From contig JBNJCX010000005.1 of assembly GCA_051744365.1 (NCBI GenBank), forward strand, positions 1 through 64,000: a stretch of DNA of 64,000 bases, given 5' to 3'. The position numbers and the translations under genes were made by a program. This stretch comes from Gudongella sp051744365 (lineage in GTDB: Bacteria; Bacillota; Clostridia; Tissierellales; Tissierellaceae). Each line of letters begins with the position of its first letter. The stretch's first letter is position 1. A model generated the notes under the pieces. It did no database searches. It was not told where the DNA came from and saw nothing but the letters and a program-made list of their open reading frames with translations. This document shows, piece after piece, positions 51,918-61,097 of the stretch.

Positions 51918-52796
51918 ATGATTGAAGGAACTATTGTAAAAGGTGTAGGTGGCTTTTATTATGTTGATACTGATGATGGAGTTGTGCAGTGCAGAGCTAG
52001 AGGGAATTTCAGAGAAACCAAGACGACTCCTATGGTAGGAGACAGAGTGAGTATAAGAATAAGTGAAGAAGATAAAAATGGTTATATCGAAGAAATCTTC
52101 GACAGAAAAACTGTTCTGCTGCGGCCACCTGTTGCCAATGTGACTCAGGCTGTAGTGGTTGCAAGTATCAAAAGTCCAGATCTAAACACGTGGCTGCTTG
52201 ATAGAATGCTAGTTATGGCTGAGGAGCAGCAATTGGATGTATTGGTCTGCATCAACAAGTGTGATTTGGATAGAGAGAGCGCTGAGTCAATGGGAAGACT
52301 TTACAGTGATGCAGGCTATCGGACAATCCTAACCAGTGTCAAGGAAGGGGAAGGATTGTCCGAACTAAGGGATTTTTTGGCAAACCACATAAGTGTCTTT
52401 GCAGGACCATCAGGAGTTGGGAAGTCTTCCCTTCTTAATTCAATAAATTCAAACTATGACCTGGAGATAGGGAAAATTAGTCTGAAAACCTCCAGAGGAA
52501 AACATACAACAAGACATGTTGAATTGCTTGAACTTGAAAAGGATGCATACGTTCTGGACAGCCCTGGATTCAGTTCCCTTAGTCTGGACTTTATTGAAGA
52601 TGAAACAGAGCTTAGATTCTATTATATAGATATTGATAAGTATAATGGACATTGCAGGTTTTCAAGTTGCATACACCTTAATGAACCTGGATGCGCGGTA
52701 AAAAGTGCCGTGGAATCGGGTGAATTAAGTAAGGAAAGGTACAATAACTATTTGTCTATGATAGATGAAATCAAGAAAAGGAAAAGGAGATATTGA
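51918..52796 (+). CDS. rsgA: Small-ribosomal-subunit biogenesis GTPase RsgA
   Basis: Circularly permuted GTPase that checks 30S maturation. The 292-residue product has an N-terminal OB fold (RARGNFRETKTTPMVGDRV), NKCDL ahead of the P-loop AGPSGVGKSSLLNS, DSPGFS, and a C-terminal zinc site CRFSSCIHLNEPGC. It starts 3 bases after prkC; prpC-prkC-rsgA-rpe is a well-known Gram-positive unit. Confidence 0.96.
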   Translation: MIEGTIVKGVGGFYYVDTDDGVVQCRARGNFRETKTTPMVGDRVSIRISEEDKNGYIEEIFDRKTVLLRPPVANVTQAVVVASIKSPDLNTWLLDRMLVMAEEQQLDVLVCINKCDLDRESAESMGRLYSDAGYRTILTSVKEGEGLSELRDFLANHISVFAGPSGVGKSSLLNSINSNYDLEIGKISLKTSRGKHTTRHVELLELEKDAYVLDSPGFSSLSLDFIEDETELRFYYIDIDKYNGHCRFSSCIHLNEPGCAVKSAVESGELSKERYNNYLSMIDEIKKRKRRY

Positions 52797-52797
52797 T

Positions 52798-53451
52798 ATG
52801 GCAAAATTGGCACCATCACTGCTTTCTGCAGATTTTTCCAGGCTGGGGGAACAGATTGGTATTATCGAGAAAGGTGGAGCAGACTACATTCATCTCGATG
52901 TAATGGATGGTATCTATGTACCCAACATAACATTTGGAGCGCCTGTTATAAAAAAGATAAGAGGAAATACACAATTACCATTTGATGTACACCTTATGGT
53001 TGACAGACCTGAAAGGTTTATTGATGATTTTGTAAAGGCTGGCTCAGACATTATCACTGTCCATCCTGAAGCAACAATTCATCTTCACAGAACATTGCAG
53101 TCTATTCGTGAAAAAGGTGTAAAAGCAGGGATATCGCTTAATCCGTCAACACCATTGAATGTTCTGGAATATGTTATGGACGATGTGGACCTTATCCTTA
53201 TTATGTCAGTGAACCCAGGCTTTGGAGGCCAGCGATACATCCCGGTGATGACTGATAAAATAAGAAAGCTTAGAAATATGATTGATTCTTCTGGAAATGA
53301 AATAATCCTTGAAGTTGATGGTGGAATAAAACTCGAAAACGCAAAGGAAATTGTGGTTGCAGGCGCCGACCTTTTGGTAGTGGGATCCGGTATTTTCTCT
53401 GCGAAAGATATTGAACAAAGAATGATTAGATTTAAGGAAATAATTGAATAA
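52798..53451 (+). CDS. rpe: Ribulose-phosphate 3-epimerase
   Basis: Interconverts ribulose-5-P and xylulose-5-P. The 217-residue TIM barrel has APSLLSADFSRL, HLDVMDGIYVPNITFG, DVHLMV, MSVNPGFGGQ and the terminal VDGGI and GSGIF motifs with the metal His and Asp residues. ATG 52798 directly follows the rsgA stop; AAGGAGA in the rsgA tail is the ribosome-binding site. Confidence 0.96.
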   Translation: MAKLAPSLLSADFSRLGEQIGIIEKGGADYIHLDVMDGIYVPNITFGAPVIKKIRGNTQLPFDVHLMVDRPERFIDDFVKAGSDIITVHPEATIHLHRTLQSIREKGVKAGISLNPSTPLNVLEYVMDDVDLILIMSVNPGFGGQRYIPVMTDKIRKLRNMIDSSGNEIILEVDGGIKLENAKEIVVAGADLLVVGSGIFSAKDIEQRMIRFKEIIE

Positions 53452-53493
53452 TTTATTCATTTATGGTATTGTTTAACTGTAGAAAAGAATATT

Positions 53494-53582
53494 TACAGCA
53501 CTGGGGGAGCGAAAGCTGAGAGAGATGAATTCTCGACCCTTAAGACCTGAACTAGGTAATACTAGCGGAGGGAAGTGTGTAT
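53494..53582 (+). promoter_or_regulatory. TPP riboswitch (THI element)
   Basis: The conserved core is present: GGGGGAGC, GCTGAGA, ACCCTTAAGACCTGA, GGTAATACTAGCGGAGGGA. It is closed by a P1 stem (TACAGCACT with AGTGTGTA). A terminator follows at 53592-53623, so thiamine diphosphate should stop transcription of the downstream thiamine genes. Confidence 0.96.
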
Positions 53583-53591
53583 AGAATTTAT

Positions 53592-53623
53592 ACTCATTGC
53601 CTTCTGGACAATGAGTTTTTTTT
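53592..53623 (+). terminator. Terminator of the TPP riboswitch
   Basis: ACTCATTG pairs with CAATGAGT around CCTTCTGGA, then eight T. Confidence 0.85.
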
Positions 53624-53675
53624 GTACCATCTATTGCTGTTATATTCAAACCAAAACAAGGAGGTTTAATATAAT

Positions 53676-54221
53676 ATGGAACAAAAAAGAAGTAAGGTAC
53701 TGATGTTGACTGAAGGGGGCATGATGATAGCTTTATCAGCATTATTAAGCTACATCAGGATTTACCAGGCACCAAACGGAGGAAGCGTTACTGCTGGAAG
53801 TATGATACCCATAATGATATTTGCCATAAGATGGGGGCTTTTACCTGGAGTTGCTGTAGGCGCAACCTATGGAATGCTGGATTTTATTTTGAAACCTTAT
53901 TTTGTCCATCCACTACAGCTGTTGCTTGATTATCCTCTTGCATTCGGGTCACTGGGTCTGGCTGGGATAGCATATTATCTCACTAAGAAAAAGAAAAGCA
54001 GTGGATACGGACCAGTTATTCTAGGGGTTACAATAGCAATTACAGGTAGGTTGGTTGCCCATGTGCTTTCAGGTGTTGTATTTTTTGCGGAATATGCAGG
54101 AGATCAGAATCCCTGGATTTATTCAATAATATATAACGCTACCTATCTTGTGCCGGAATTGATAATTTCTCTAGTGGTGCTTGTGATAGTATGGAAACCT
54201 ATACAAAAATTCATTAAATAG
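53676..54221 (+). CDS. thiT: ECF transporter thiamine-binding S component ThiT
   Basis: Membrane thiamine-uptake component of an energy-coupling-factor transporter. The 181-residue product has about six hydrophobic helices, including PNGGSVTAGSMIPIMIFAIRWG and GVAVGATYGMLDFILKPYF, and the ThiT aromatic motifs near the C-terminus. AAGGAGGT precedes ATG 53676. The upstream TPP riboswitch supports the substrate call. The energising ATPases must be encoded elsewhere. Confidence 0.93.
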   Translation: MEQKRSKVLMLTEGGMMIALSALLSYIRIYQAPNGGSVTAGSMIPIMIFAIRWGLLPGVAVGATYGMLDFILKPYFVHPLQLLLDYPLAFGSLGLAGIAYYLTKKKKSSGYGPVILGVTIAITGRLVAHVLSGVVFFAEYAGDQNPWIYSIIYNATYLVPELIISLVVLVIVWKPIQKFIK

Positions 54222-54228
54222 GGATGAT

Positions 54229-54867
54229 ATGATGAAAGGCTTGATTTCGGCGGGAGGAATCGGACTGGAGAAAAATCGTCTATCTTCAATTTGCGAGGAT
54301 ATGGATATCATAGTTGCAGCGGACAGCGGTGTTAAGCATCTGCTGGAATGTGAATGTAGAATAGATTATCTTGTAGGAGATATGGATTCAATAGATATGA
54401 GCATTCTTGATAGAAAAATTGGCGTAGACACAGAAATAGTAAGATACCCAGTTGAAAAGGACAAGACGGACACTGAGCTTGCAGCAGATCTTTTAATTGA
54501 AAAAGGGTGCAATCAAATCCTGATAGTTGGGGCCACAGGTAGCAGGATGGACCATGCCTTGGCAAATATCCAGTTGTTGAGGTCACTCCATCTGGAAGGG
54601 GTATCTGCAATAATTATTGATAATTACAATGAAATATCATATCTTCCACCTGAGATTAGACTTAAGAAGAAATCAGGATATTTTTATTCTATACTTCCCA
54701 TATGTCAAGAGGGGGTTAAAGTCACACTGGGAGGCTTTCACTATCCTTTGACAAATACTATTATAACCTATGGATCCAGTCTGGGAATAAGCAATTATCT
54801 GGAAGGAGAAGAAGGTATTATTATCAGACACGAAGGAGAAGGATTTCTTATAAAGTCAAAAGACTAG
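54229..54867 (+). CDS. thiN: Thiamine pyrophosphokinase
   Basis: Converts thiamine to thiamine diphosphate. The 212-residue product has IIVAADSGVKHLLE, LVGDMDSID, EKDKTDTELAADLLIEKG and GATGSRMDHALANI, the TPK motifs. It begins 7 bases after thiT and shares its riboswitch: uptake and activation form one unit, consistent with thiamine salvage. ATG 54229 or 54232 are both possible. Confidence 0.94.
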   Translation: MMKGLISAGGIGLEKNRLSSICEDMDIIVAADSGVKHLLECECRIDYLVGDMDSIDMSILDRKIGVDTEIVRYPVEKDKTDTELAADLLIEKGCNQILIVGATGSRMDHALANIQLLRSLHLEGVSAIIIDNYNEISYLPPEIRLKKKSGYFYSILPICQEGVKVTLGGFHYPLTNTIITYGSSLGISNYLEGEEGIIIRHEGEGFLIKSKD

Positions 54868-54871
54868 AACC

Positions 54872-54909
54872 AAAAAAGCTTATTATGAATTTTTCATAAT
54901 AAGCTTTTT
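54872..54909. terminator. Bidirectional terminator between thiN and rpmB
   Basis: AAAAAGCTTATTATGAA and TTCATAATAAGCTTTTT form a long stem with A/T runs on both sides, so it can end both converging transcripts. Confidence 0.9.
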
Positions 54910-54927
54910 CAATCTTGTAAGTATGGA

Positions 54928-55119
54928 TTAAATGGCTCTTTGTACATGTCCAGATCTCAAGCATCTTGTACATACATTGATTCTCTTGACTGATCCATTT
55001 ACAACTGCCTTTACTCTTCTTATATTTGGAGCCCATGTTCTTGAACTCTTTTTATTTGAGAAGGTCACTTTATTTCCAAAAACCTTACTTTTTCCACAGA
55101 TTTCACATTTCTTAGACAT
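54928..55119 (-). CDS. rpmB: 50S ribosomal protein L28
   Basis: A 63-residue ribosomal protein, zinc-binding (C+) form with CEIC near the N-terminus and CTRC near the C-terminus. The core SNKKSSRTWAPNIRRVKA is typical. AAGGAGGT precedes the ATG on the reverse strand. The orientation opposite to asp23-fakA is the same as in many Firmicutes. Confidence 0.95.
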   Translation of the reverse strand: MSKKCEICGKSKVFGNKVTFSNKKSSRTWAPNIRRVKAVVNGSVKRINVCTRCLRSGHVQRAI

Positions 55120-55367
55120 GAAAACACCTCCTTAATTCCTCATATGCATAATATTTTATATTTTATTCTCAGCAACATATTATATTTTAACACAATATAT
55201 TGTATTAATGCAACCTTATATTATGAAATATTATGGATTTAGTTGAACAATTAACCTTAATAATGTAAAATAATATGGATGATACTATAATTATGATAAT
55301 ACAAGTTCCCAGGCATCTATGGGTAACGTGATTAGCAAATCATATTATGACACAGGGAGGGATAATA

Positions 55368-55724
55368 GTGCCAGTAAAAATGAGAACAGAGTGTGGAGAT
55401 CTAAACATAAATGACAGTGTGATTGCATCCCTGGCAGGAATATCAGCGATGGAAAGTTACGGAATTGTTGGAATGGCTTCAAAGGATGCCAAAGAGGGAT
55501 TCTTTGAGCTGCTTAAATCTGATTCGCTGACAAAGGGAATTAAAGTGTATATCAAGGACAACCTGATTACAATAGATATGTACGTAATATTGGAGTTTGG
55601 TGTGAAAATCTCTGTGGTTTGTAAGAATATAATTGACAGAGTTAAATTCAATATAGAGAACTTCACCGGATTGAAGGTCGACAAAGTAAATGTCTTTGTC
55701 CAGGGAATCCGAGTCGACAAGTAA
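55368..55724 (+). CDS. Asp23/Gls24 family protein (YloU-like)
   Basis: A 118-residue envelope-stress-type protein with the family motifs LNINDSVIASLAGISAMESYG and VYIKDNLITIDMYVILEFG. GTG 55368 is preferred because GGGAGGG lies 6 bases upstream; ATG 55347 precedes the Shine-Dalgarno. It is followed 14 bases later by the DhaL-domain gene, the usual pairing. About 250 bases between it and rpmB are AT-rich; TATAAT at 55286-55291 is a possible -10 box. Confidence 0.9.
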   Translation: MPVKMRTECGDLNINDSVIASLAGISAMESYGIVGMASKDAKEGFFELLKSDSLTKGIKVYIKDNLITIDMYVILEFGVKISVVCKNIIDRVKFNIENFTGLKVDKVNVFVQGIRVDK

Positions 55725-55738
55725 TTGGGAGGGCAAAG

Positions 55739-57403
55739 ATGAATACTAGAACTTTAGACGGATATAAACTTAAGGTGATTTTAGAAAGTGCTGCAATAAA
55801 GCTCGAAGAAAACAAGGATGAGGTAAACTCACTAAATGTTTTTCCGGTGCCAGACGGAGATACCGGAACTAATATGCTATTGACCATGAAATCAGCTTTA
55901 AAGCAAGGTCTGGACGTAAAGGAGAACAATGCACACAAGGTTGCCCAGGCAGCTAGTCAGGGTTCATTGATGGGAGCGAGAGGAAACTCGGGAGTTATTT
56001 TGTCACAGTTATTCAGAGGTTTTGCAAATGGACTGGATGAAAAAGAAGAGATTGATATCCCTACTTTTGCACGTGGATTAAAAAAGGCTGCTGATACAGC
56101 ATACAAAGCTGTTATGAAGCCTACTGAAGGAACTATTCTTACTGTTGCAAGAGAGTGTGGGGATAAGGCCATGTCAATTTGCAACAACAGTGAGGACATG
56201 GGTAAATTCTTGGAAGAGGTCATTAATTACGGAAACGATGTTTTGAGTAAAACTCCAGATATGCTTCCAGTCTTGAAACAGGCAGGTGTTGTCGATGCAG
56301 GCGGCAAAGGGCTTTTATATCTGTTGGAAGGCGCATTGGAAGCAATAACAGATGAAAAAAGATCTCTGGTTGCCCCTGAGCAATCTAAGGTTGTATCAGT
56401 AGAACAGAAACAAAATAAGAGAGAACACATAGATACTGACGATATTCAATTTGGTTATTGCACAGAATTCATGATAAATACTACCTTCGGGGATGTGGAT
56501 GAATTCAGGGAGAAAATAGCAGATGACGGCGATTCTATTCTTGTGGTTGGTGGGGAAGGAATTATAAAGGTTCACATCCATACAAATAATCCAGGTGATG
56601 TCCTTCAAAAGGCTTTAAAGCTGGGAGAACTAAGTGATATTAAGATTGATAATATGAAGTATCAGCATGAGGAGATCCTCCTGAAGGATGAACTTTATCA
56701 TTTGAATGACCATAACAACATTCAGGAGATTAAAGCAAGCGAACAAAAAAAGTATTCAGTAGTTGCTATTTCAATAGGAAAAGGCATTGATGAACTTTTC
56801 AGAGACATGAATGTGGATGTGATAGTATCTGGTGGGCAGACTATGAATCCCAGTACTGAAGACATTCTATCGGCAATTGAAAAGACTAAAGGCGAACATG
56901 TGATAATACTACCTAACAACAGCAATATTATTCTGGCTGCTGAGCAGACCAAGCACCTTAGTGAACGAAGCATCAGTATAATACCTACAAAGTCAGTTCC
57001 ACAGGGTATTTCAGCATTACTTGTACTTGATGAAGATGCAGATCTTGAGTCCAATATAAATAATATGATGAATGCCATTGGAGAAGTTATAACAGGACAG
57101 GTGACTTTTGCTGTAAGAGATACAGATTTTAACGGAACAGGAATCAAGAAGGATGACATAATCGGCTTATCAGACAAGGATATTCTTGCTGCCGGAGATG
57201 ATGTGAATGATGTTTCACTGGAGCTTATTCAAAAGCTTGTAAGAGATGATTCATCAATAATTACAATTTTGTACGGGAGTGATATTACAGAGGATCAGGC
57301 TAATGATTTAGCCCAGATACTTGAGACAAAATATAAGGATCTGGATATCGAAGTTGTATTTGGTGGGCAACCTCTTTATTATTACTTGTTTGCCATTGAA
57401 TAA
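55739..57403 (+). CDS. fakA: DAK1/DegV-associated kinase FakA-like (YloV)
   Basis: A 554-residue protein related to the fatty-acid kinase ATPase subunit. The N-terminal DhaL domain (about 1-200) has FPVPDGDTGTNMLLTM and GARGNSGVILSQLFRGF, which bind Mg-ATP. A middle domain and a C-terminal FakB-contact-like domain (VSGGQTMNPSTEDIL, LPNNSNIILAA) follow. FakA phosphorylates fatty acids held by a FakB protein, which is not encoded in this window. Confidence 0.9.
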   Translation: MNTRTLDGYKLKVILESAAIKLEENKDEVNSLNVFPVPDGDTGTNMLLTMKSALKQGLDVKENNAHKVAQAASQGSLMGARGNSGVILSQLFRGFANGLDEKEEIDIPTFARGLKKAADTAYKAVMKPTEGTILTVARECGDKAMSICNNSEDMGKFLEEVINYGNDVLSKTPDMLPVLKQAGVVDAGGKGLLYLLEGALEAITDEKRSLVAPEQSKVVSVEQKQNKREHIDTDDIQFGYCTEFMINTTFGDVDEFREKIADDGDSILVVGGEGIIKVHIHTNNPGDVLQKALKLGELSDIKIDNMKYQHEEILLKDELYHLNDHNNIQEIKASEQKKYSVVAISIGKGIDELFRDMNVDVIVSGGQTMNPSTEDILSAIEKTKGEHVIILPNNSNIILAAEQTKHLSERSISIIPTKSVPQGISALLVLDEDADLESNINNMMNAIGEVITGQVTFAVRDTDFNGTGIKKDDIIGLSDKDILAAGDDVNDVSLELIQKLVRDDSSIITILYGSDITEDQANDLAQILETKYKDLDIEVVFGGQPLYYYLFAIE

Positions 57404-57426
57404 CCCTGCCACAAGCAGGGTTATTT
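57402..57426 (+). terminator. Hairpin terminator after fakA
   Basis: AACCCTGC pairs with GCAGGGTT around CACAA, followed by ATTTCT, a modest T-run. Confidence 0.65.
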
Positions 57427-57460
57427 CTATGGGACAGTGTGGAGTTTCAGGAGGTGAACT

Positions 57461-59521
57461 ATGTCAGAATTAAACACAGCTGTACAATATATAAAGGGAG
57501 TTGGACCAAAGAAAGCATTTCGTCTTAAGAGACTTGGTTTGGAAACGGTTGAGGGAGTACTTTATTATTTGCCGAAGGACTATGAGGACAAGAGACGTGT
57601 TTACAAATTAGCAGAAGGAAATACTGGAGATAGAGGGCTCTATAAAGTTAAAGTGAAATCCCTACCGGCCATAACAAGGCCAAGAAGAGGACTTGCCATA
57701 CTGAAGGTCCATGTGGAAGACAACACTGGAGATGCTAATCTGGTATGGTTCAACCAGGAATATCTTAGAGATAAATTCATACCTGGGAAGGAGTATCTAG
57801 TGTATGGAAGATTAAAGAAAGATTCATTCGGACTTCAAGTCCAAAACCCTGAATTCAAAGTCTGGGATGGTAATGATGAAAGTCAGGGAATATCTCCTGT
57901 ATATGGCTTGACAGATGGGATAACAAATAAGGAAATGACTAAAATAGTCAGAAGCGCAATCAACGATTATCTAGATGGCATAAATGATATGCTTCCAAGA
58001 GATTTGTCAATGAAATATAAATTTCAGGATAAGAAAAAAGCAATTATTCAGCTTCATTTCCCCGACAGTCTCGAATCAATGATAAAAGCGAGAAATCAGC
58101 TTGCTTTTGAAGAATTATTGATACTACAGCTGGGACTTCTCAAAATGAAAAAAATCAATACGGAACATAGCATCGGTGTAAGCATGCCAAAGCATAAGTC
58201 CATAGATAAATTCATTGATGGACTTGAATTTTCTTTGACCGATGCACAGAATAGAGTGCTGGATGAAATAATGAGAGATATGTACAACAGCTCTCAGATG
58301 AACAGACTTGTTCAGGGAGATGTTGGTTCAGGAAAGACAATCGTAGGGATAATCGCAATGTATAATGCAGTACTGAATGGCTATCAGGCCACTATGATGG
58401 CTCCAACAGAAATTTTAGCAGTACAGCACTATGAATCCCTCCTATCAGTCTTTGGGGATATGGATGTGAGGGTTGGATTCCTCTCTGGAAATCAGACAAA
58501 AAAGGAAAGGGGACCAGTTCTTTCAGATCTTGAGTCCGGGAAAATAGACATAATAGTCGGCACACATGCTCTTATTCAGGAAGAAGTTAGATTTAATAAT
58601 CTCGGATTGGCAATAACCGATGAGCAGCATCGCTTTGGTGTCAGACAAAGATTGACCTTGGCAGGGAAAGGTTATTTTCCAGATGTTATGGTTATGACAG
58701 CAACACCAATACCCAGGACCCTTGCACTGATACTATATGGAGATCTGGATATTTCAATTATTGACGAGTTGCCTCCAGGCAGACAGGAAATCAGGACATA
58801 CGCTGTGGACAGCTCAATGGAAGATAGGATATTTAAGTTTATATCTTCACAGATTAAGGAGGGCAGGCAGGCTTATGTAGTTTGTCCGCTAATTGAGGAG
58901 TCAGAGAGTCTTGATGTGATTTCAGCTGAAGAATTATATTCACGGTTGAGAATCGAAGTATTCCCCCATCATAGAGTTGCTCTGCTCCATGGGAGGATGA
59001 ACCAGAAGGATAAGGATGCGGCCATGCTAGATTTTAAGGATGGGAAAATAAATATTCTCGTTTCGACTACCGTTGTCGAAGTTGGTGTGAATGTACCTAA
59101 TGCCAGTATAATGCTTATAATGAACGCTGAGCGATTTGGGCTTGCACAGCTTCACCAGTTGAGGGGTAGAGTTGGGCGAGGCGAATATCAATCACATTGT
59201 ATACTTGTGAATAACAGCGTTACAAAACTCAGCAGGGAAAGAATGAGAATTATGCAATCCACTACTGATGGATTCAGGATCTCAGAAAAGGATCTTGAGC
59301 TTAGAGGACCTGGTGAGTTTTTCGGCACGAGACAGCACGGTATACCTGAGTTAAGGATTGCAAATCTGATCAGGGATATCGATATACTAAAATCAGCTCA
59401 GAAGGAGGCCATTGAAATCATTTCCCATGATTCCTGGTTAAAAAAAGATGAGTATAGGTCGTTAAGGGATAGAATTGACAGGCTCTTCTCGTTTAAGAGC
59501 GATGAAATAATTCTTAATTAG
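57461..59521 (+). CDS. recG: ATP-dependent DNA helicase RecG
   Basis: Branch-migrating helicase that rescues stalled forks. The 686-residue product has an N-terminal wedge/OB domain (IKGVGPKKAFRLKRLG), Walker A GDVGSGKTIVG, DEQHR in TDEQHRFGVRQR, TATPIPRTLAL, and the C-terminal QLHQLRGRVGRG and GEFFGTRQHG motifs. CAGGAGGTG precedes ATG 57461. Confidence 0.96.
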   Translation: MSELNTAVQYIKGVGPKKAFRLKRLGLETVEGVLYYLPKDYEDKRRVYKLAEGNTGDRGLYKVKVKSLPAITRPRRGLAILKVHVEDNTGDANLVWFNQEYLRDKFIPGKEYLVYGRLKKDSFGLQVQNPEFKVWDGNDESQGISPVYGLTDGITNKEMTKIVRSAINDYLDGINDMLPRDLSMKYKFQDKKKAIIQLHFPDSLESMIKARNQLAFEELLILQLGLLKMKKINTEHSIGVSMPKHKSIDKFIDGLEFSLTDAQNRVLDEIMRDMYNSSQMNRLVQGDVGSGKTIVGIIAMYNAVLNGYQATMMAPTEILAVQHYESLLSVFGDMDVRVGFLSGNQTKKERGPVLSDLESGKIDIIVGTHALIQEEVRFNNLGLAITDEQHRFGVRQRLTLAGKGYFPDVMVMTATPIPRTLALILYGDLDISIIDELPPGRQEIRTYAVDSSMEDRIFKFISSQIKEGRQAYVVCPLIEESESLDVISAEELYSRLRIEVFPHHRVALLHGRMNQKDKDAAMLDFKDGKINILVSTTVVEVGVNVPNASIMLIMNAERFGLAQLHQLRGRVGRGEYQSHCILVNNSVTKLSRERMRIMQSTTDGFRISEKDLELRGPGEFFGTRQHGIPELRIANLIRDIDILKSAQKEAIEIISHDSWLKKDEYRSLRDRIDRLFSFKSDEIILN

Positions 59522-59575
59522 GTTTTAATATGGAAAAATCTATGATAAAATGTTACCAAAAGTAGGTGATAAGAG

Positions 59576-60148
59576 GTGCGGGTAATCTCAGGCAGTAGAA
59601 AAGGGCATAAATTGATTGCTCCCAAGGGTAATTCTGTAAGACCCACTGAGGATCGGGTAAAAGAATCTATGTTTAATATTATTTCACCCTTGAAGGTAGA
59701 CTCGGTGGTTGTGGATTTGTTTGCAGGAAGTGGCGGGATTGGCATTGAATTCTTAAGCAGGGGTTCCAGAAAAGCATATTTTATTGATAAGGACCCAGAG
59801 AGCATAAAGACCATAAAGAAAAATCTTGTGCATACAAAGCTTATTGATAAAGCTGAAATAGTAAGAGGTGATGCCAGAGCTTTTATAAAGCAATTAAAAC
59901 CTGGCGAACCATGGATCGATTATATTTTTATCGATCCACCTTATGCAGATGTTGAATTATTCCATAAAATTTTAAGCCTCGTCGCTGAACAAAGAATATT
60001 GTCCCCGGATGGTATTATTATTGTTGAGCATGATAAATCTCTTCAATTAAAAAAAAGATATTCCGATATTGAGATATTTGACATCAGGAATTATGGAAGC
60101 AAGGAAATGACATATTACAGAGTTGAGGGAGTGAGCATATGCAAGTAA
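59576..60148 (+). CDS. rsmD: 16S rRNA (guanine-966-N2)-methyltransferase RsmD
   Basis: A 190-residue methyltransferase with RVISGSRKGHKL, VRPTEDRVKESMFN, the SAM motif DLFAGSGGIGIEFLSRG, and catalytic FIDPPYAD (DPPY in place of NPPY, usual in this family). GTG 59576 follows GATAAGAG. It overlaps coaD by 10 bases. Confidence 0.94.
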   Translation: MRVISGSRKGHKLIAPKGNSVRPTEDRVKESMFNIISPLKVDSVVVDLFAGSGGIGIEFLSRGSRKAYFIDKDPESIKTIKKNLVHTKLIDKAEIVRGDARAFIKQLKPGEPWIDYIFIDPPYADVELFHKILSLVAEQRILSPDGIIIVEHDKSLQLKKRYSDIEIFDIRNYGSKEMTYYRVEGVSICK

Positions 60149-60624
60149 TCTATCCAGGGAGTTTCGATCCGGTTACAAATGGACATCTAGATATTATTCG
60201 GAGGTGCTCTGACAAATTTGACAAAGTAATCATCTCAGTACTTAATAACACCAAAAAAAATAGTGTTTTTTCGGTGCAAGAGAGGATTGAGCTACTAGAG
60301 GAAGCTACCAATAACCTTACAAATATCGAAATTGATTCCTTTACAGGACTGTTGACTGAGTATGCAAAAAAGAAAAAATGCAGTACAATCATAAGAGGAC
60401 TAAGAGCGGTGTCTGATTTCGAGTACGAAATGCAGCTGGCACTCATAAACAGGAAAACATACCCTGAATTGGAGACTCTTTTCATGGTCGCTTCAACTGG
60501 AGTATCGTTCCTCAGCTCTTCTCTTGTCAAGGAGATTGCATCATTTAATGGTGAAATATCATGCTTTGTACCAAAAGTCGTTGAAAAAGCACTTAAAGAA
60601 AAATTCAAAGGGGGCTCTCATTAA
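60139..60624 (+). CDS. coaD: Phosphopantetheine adenylyltransferase CoaD
   Basis: Penultimate step of CoA synthesis. The 161-residue product has YPGSFDPVTNGHLDII (the T/HxGH nucleotidyltransferase motif), RGLRAVSDFEYE and TGVSFLSSSLVKEIA. It overlaps rsmD upstream and the next gene by one base, consistent with translational coupling. Confidence 0.96.
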   Translation: MQVIYPGSFDPVTNGHLDIIRRCSDKFDKVIISVLNNTKKNSVFSVQERIELLEEATNNLTNIEIDSFTGLLTEYAKKKKCSTIIRGLRAVSDFEYEMQLALINRKTYPELETLFMVASTGVSFLSSSLVKEIASFNGEISCFVPKVVEKALKEKFKGGSH

Positions 60625-61070
60625 TGGATTTGTTGAACTTGATTGATGAAGTTGAGGATATAGTGGAAGCAGGAACCAGCGTGCCGCTGACAGGCAAGGT
60701 CATGATAGATAGGGATGAAATCCTCGATATTGTTAAAGAAATCAGAATAAAGCTTCCGGATGAGATCAAACAGGCAGTATGGATTAAAGAAGAAAGACAG
60801 AGAATATTGGATGAAGCTCAAAAAACTTCTACAGCTATGATCAATGATGCGGAAACGAAGCTTGAAGAGTTGATTGACAGGGATGAAGTAGTCAAGCAGG
60901 CAAGCTTGAGGGCTGAAGAAATCCTCAAAAGGGCTGATTTCAGCGCTGAAGAAATTAGAAATGGTGCACTGGAGTATGCTGATGGACTTCTTTATGAAGC
61001 TCAGGAAAACTTCAAGGAAATAATCCAATTGCTAAATGAGAACAGAAAAGAGTTAAGAAACAAGGAATAG
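60624..61070 (+). CDS. Unknown 148-residue coiled-coil protein
   Basis: A helical, highly charged protein with no membrane segment. The first ~60 residues form a distinct domain (GTSVPLTGKVMIDRDEILDIVKEI), followed by a long coiled coil (about 60-145) resembling the ATP-synthase-b/DivIVA type. Homologues are often found after coaD in Clostridia. Function is unknown; the start overlaps the coaD stop (TAATG). Confidence 0.8.
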   Translation: MDLLNLIDEVEDIVEAGTSVPLTGKVMIDRDEILDIVKEIRIKLPDEIKQAVWIKEERQRILDEAQKTSTAMINDAETKLEELIDRDEVVKQASLRAEEILKRADFSAEEIRNGALEYADGLLYEAQENFKEIIQLLNENRKELRNKE

Positions 61071-61071
61071 A

Positions 61072-61097
61072 ATTAAGGACCTTCCCAGGTCCTTAAT
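61072..61097. terminator. Terminator between convergent genes at 61.08 kb
   Basis: ATTAAGGACCT pairs with AGGTCCTTAAT around TCCC, followed by CATTTCTC. It serves both the coaD run and tmcAL. Confidence 0.7.

Noticed and set aside
55120..55367. Possible RNA gene in the AT-rich gap between rpmB and the Asp23-family gene
   Set aside because: Apart from short AT palindromes and promoter-like boxes there is no stable structure or conserved RNA motif.
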